Shown: positions 5,263-6,947 of the stretch, piece by piece | Layout: each line of letters opens with the position of its first letter | Numbering within the stretch: the stretch's first letter is position 1 | NCBI GenBank assembly: GCA_900550735.1 | Contig: URTD01000102.1 | Span: forward strand, 1 to 6,947 | DNA from: an uncultured Collinsella sp. | GTDB taxonomy: Bacteria > Actinomycetota > Coriobacteriia > Coriobacteriales > Coriobacteriaceae | Length of the DNA stretch: 6,947 bases | Direction: 5' to 3' | Made by a program: the position numbers and the translations under genes | The notes under the pieces: model-generated | Told to the model about the DNA's origin: nothing | Database searches by the model: none | The model's input: only the letters and a program-made list of their open reading frames with translations

Positions 5263-6348
5263 TTAGGCCAGGTGCGCGATAACGGCATCGGCAAAGGCTT
5301 GCGTGCCCACAGCACCCTCAACGGAGCCGGTCTGGGCACGACGAACGTCGCCGGTAACCTGCTCACCCTCGTCGAGCGTGGCAGAAACGGCGGCGCGAAT
5401 GCGATTGGCCGCATCGTTCTCGCCCAGGTGATCGAGCATCATAGCCGCAGACAGAATCTCGGCCGTGGGGTTAGCGATATCCTGGCCAGCGATATCGGGC
5501 GCGGAGCCGTGCGTTGCCTCAAAGATGGCGCAGTCGGCACCGATGTTGGAGCCAGGAGCCATACCCAGACCGCCCACTAGGCCGGCGCACAGGTCGCTCA
5601 CGATGTCGCCGTACAGGTTGGGCAGCACCAGGACATCGAAGTCGTTGGGGTTCTGGACCAGGCCCATGCAGGTGGCGTCGACAATCTTGTCGTTGAACTC
5701 GATATCGGGATAGTTGGCGGCCACCTCGCGCGCCACGCGCAGGAACAGGCCGTCGGTCGCCTTCATGATGTTGGCCTTATGCACGGCCGTCACCTTTTTG
5801 CGGCCGCAGCGGCGAGCATACTCAAAGGCATACTCCACAATGCGGCGGCTCTTGGCGATGGAGATCGGCTTGATTGAAATGGCGGAATCAGCGGCGAAGG
5901 TCTTCTGACCCGAGCGCTCGACAAGCTGCGAGAGCTCCTCGACCTCGGCAGCGCCCTCATCGAACTCGATGCCGGCGTAGAGGTCCTCGGTGTTCTCGCG
6001 CACGATGACCAGGTCGACGTCGCGGAAGCGCGAGCCGTCGCCCGGCTGCGACAGGCAGGGGCGCACGCAGGCGTACAGGTCGAAGTGCTTGCGCAGGGCC
6101 ACGTTAACGCTGCGGAAACCCGTGCCGACCGGCGTGGTGATGGGGCCCTTGATGGCAACCTTGGTCTCGGCGACCGCATCGAGCACATGCTGGGGCAGCG
6201 GCGTGCCAAACTCGTCCATGACGCCGGCGCCGGCCTCCTGGACATTCCAGTTGATCTGGACACCGGTGGCCTCGACCACGCGGCGCATGGCCTGCGTAAT
6301 CTCGGGACCGATACCGTCACCGGGGATCAGGACTACATCGTGCGCCAT
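5263..6348 (-). CDS. icd: Isocitrate dehydrogenase, NAD-type
   Basis: Oxidative decarboxylation of isocitrate to 2-oxoglutarate in the cytosol. The 361 residues show the beta-decarboxylating dehydrogenase fold. I-P-G-D-G-I-G-P-E is at 8-16. Ser80, Asn82 and Arg86 in S-V-N-V-A-L-R-K match the isocitrate-binding Ser/Asn/Arg of E. coli IDH. Arg96, Arg117, Tyr124 and Lys191 are the remaining substrate and catalytic residues; Asp224, Asp248 and Asp252 are metal ligands. The cofactor loop reads H-G-S-A-P-D-I-A-G-Q-D at 280-290. Asp285 and Ile286 replace the Lys-Tyr of NADP enzymes, which indicates NAD. Isopropylmalate or homoisocitrate dehydrogenase is less likely because of the S-x-N-x-x-x-R signature. 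ATG 6348 follows GAGGAG, which lies inside the end of the HEAT gene 6 nt upstream. The likely job is supplying 2-oxoglutarate for glutamate. Confidence 0.93.
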   Translation of the reverse strand: MAHDVVLIPGDGIGPEITQAMRRVVEATGVQINWNVQEAGAGVMDEFGTPLPQHVLDAVAETKVAIKGPITTPVGTGFRSVNVALRKHFDLYACVRPCLSQPGDGSRFRDVDLVIVRENTEDLYAGIEFDEGAAEVEELSQLVERSGQKTFAADSAISIKPISIAKSRRIVEYAFEYARRCGRKKVTAVHKANIMKATDGLFLRVAREVAANYPDIEFNDKIVDATCMGLVQNPNDFDVLVLPNLYGDIVSDLCAGLVGGLGMAPGSNIGADCAIFEATHGSAPDIAGQDIANPTAEILSAAMMLDHLGENDAANRIRAAVSATLDEGEQVTGDVRRAQTGSVEGAVGTQAFADAVIAHLA

Positions 6349-6354
6349 AATCTG

Positions 6355-6947
6355 TTACTCCTCGTCTTCGGCGTCGTCAGATTTTTTAACGCTAGCACGC
6401 TTCTTCTTTTTGGAGAGATCCAGGCCAAAACGTTTAACAAGCATTTCGCAAATCTCGCTCGAACGGGCCTTGAGATAGCTGCCCTTACCGTTCTCGGCAT
6501 CGAACTTAAGGCGCAGCGCGAGCTTCTCGGCGACCTCGGCGTCAATCTCGCCCTGGCCAAACTCGTACAGGCAACCGAGCATGTCGCGATACTCGAGGTC
6601 GCCGTGGTAGCACTGGATGGCCTCGTCCAGGATGGGCCAAGCCTCGCGCGAACGCTCGACGCTCGTGGCACCCCACACGCACAGCAGGCGGAAGGCGGCA
6701 TAGCGCAGCGTGGAGGAAATCTCGTCGAACAGCGCGGTCTCGGCGCCCTCAAAGGCATCGCCCAGCTGCTCGGGGCAGGTGGTGGCGAGCGCCGCAAGGG
6801 CATCGAGGGCCTCCCAGCGGGTCTGAGCCTCGGGGCGGTCGAGTGCCTCGATCAGCGCGGGCACGCAGGGCACGACGCGCTGCGGATCGCGCTCGGCAAG
6901 CAGGTGCAGCACGCGGGCGGCAAACTGACGGATGCGGCGCGTGGGGC
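6355..6947 (-). CDS. HEAT-like repeat protein, N-terminus beyond the right edge (partial)
   Basis: The frame is open to the right edge. A GTG at 6912 could be read as a start, but the codons upstream of it continue a repeat (R-R-I-R-Q-F-A-A-R-V-L-H-L-L-A), so the gene most likely begins outside the window. About 197 residues are visible. Paired helices with HEAT-like spacing (Q-F-A-A-R-V-L-H-L-L, then T-R-W-E-A-L-D-A-L-A-A-L-A, then L-R-Y-A-A-F-R-L-L-C-V-W) form a curved helical scaffold, usually for protein binding. The last 20 or so residues are a basic K-K-K-K-R patch followed by an acidic D-D-A-E-D-E-E tail, probably disordered. The stop is 6 nt before icd, whose ribosome site it contains, so the two are almost certainly co-translated. 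I do not recognise a named family and assign no function. Confidence 0.8.
   Translation of the reverse strand, partial: PTRRIRQFAARVLHLLAERDPQRVVPCVPALIEALDRPEAQTRWEALDALAALATTCPEQLGDAFEGAETALFDEISSTLRYAAFRLLCVWGATSVERSREAWPILDEAIQCYHGDLEYRDMLGCLYEFGQGEIDAEVAEKLALRLKFDAENGKGSYLKARSSEICEMLVKRFGLDLSKKKKRASVKKSDDAEDEE

Noticed and set aside
1..6947. CRISPR arrays, tRNA or rRNA genes, insertion sequences, phage genes
   Set aside because: No regularly spaced repeats, no cloverleaf-like segments, and no transposase, integrase or terminal repeats were seen.

Overview
The window looks like chromosomal DNA from a gut-type member of class Coriobacteriia (Actinomycetota), probably Collinsella or a close relative. 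This is inferred from the moderately high G+C with C/G-ending codons, the gene content, and the kind of acidic, single-anchor SurA-like protein present. I could not run a search to confirm it. Every gene I can support is on the minus strand, so transcription runs from the right edge to the left edge.

Right part (about 6947 to 4051). A HEAT-like repeat protein, cut by the right edge, is followed after 6 nt by an NAD-type isocitrate dehydrogenase whose ribosome binding site lies inside the end of the HEAT gene. A hairpin follows at 5175-5203. Next comes a monocistronic-looking membrane-anchored protein with a very acidic cytoplasmic head and an external SurA-N-like domain. A textbook intrinsic terminator (16-bp stem, 6-T tract) closes it at 3969-4009.

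Middle (3415-3971). About 560 bp without a credible gene forms the upstream control region of the PTS operon. It is dense in dyad symmetry: a perfect match to the LacI/CcpA-type operator consensus, a second near-match, an 11-bp-arm inverted repeat whose 16-bp right half recurs 218 bp away, and a candidate extended -10 promoter.

Left part (3414 to 1). This is a mannose-family PTS operon of the N-acetylgalactosamine (Aga) type: EIIA, a YajC-like small membrane protein, EIIB, EIIC, EIID, then a HAD-family hydrolase cut by the left edge. Genes are tightly packed (TAATG overlap, 11-nt overlap, 19-nt gap), except for a 90-nt EIIB-EIIC gap with two hairpins. EIIA and EIIB carry the phosphoryl group on His9 and His17. 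EIIC and EIID form the membrane channel for an amino sugar or a glycosaminoglycan-derived sugar, and the HAD protein may act on a phosphorylated product.

The most notable observation is that EIID is frameshifted near codon 161. The break fits loss of one copy of a 5-bp tandem repeat (CGCTT) or a one-base insertion. As written, the transporter lacks an intact EIID. This is either a sequence error, a recent loss, or a reversible switch. I see no wholly new system here. The YajC-containing PTS layout and the operator-rich upstream region are the other points worth a second look.
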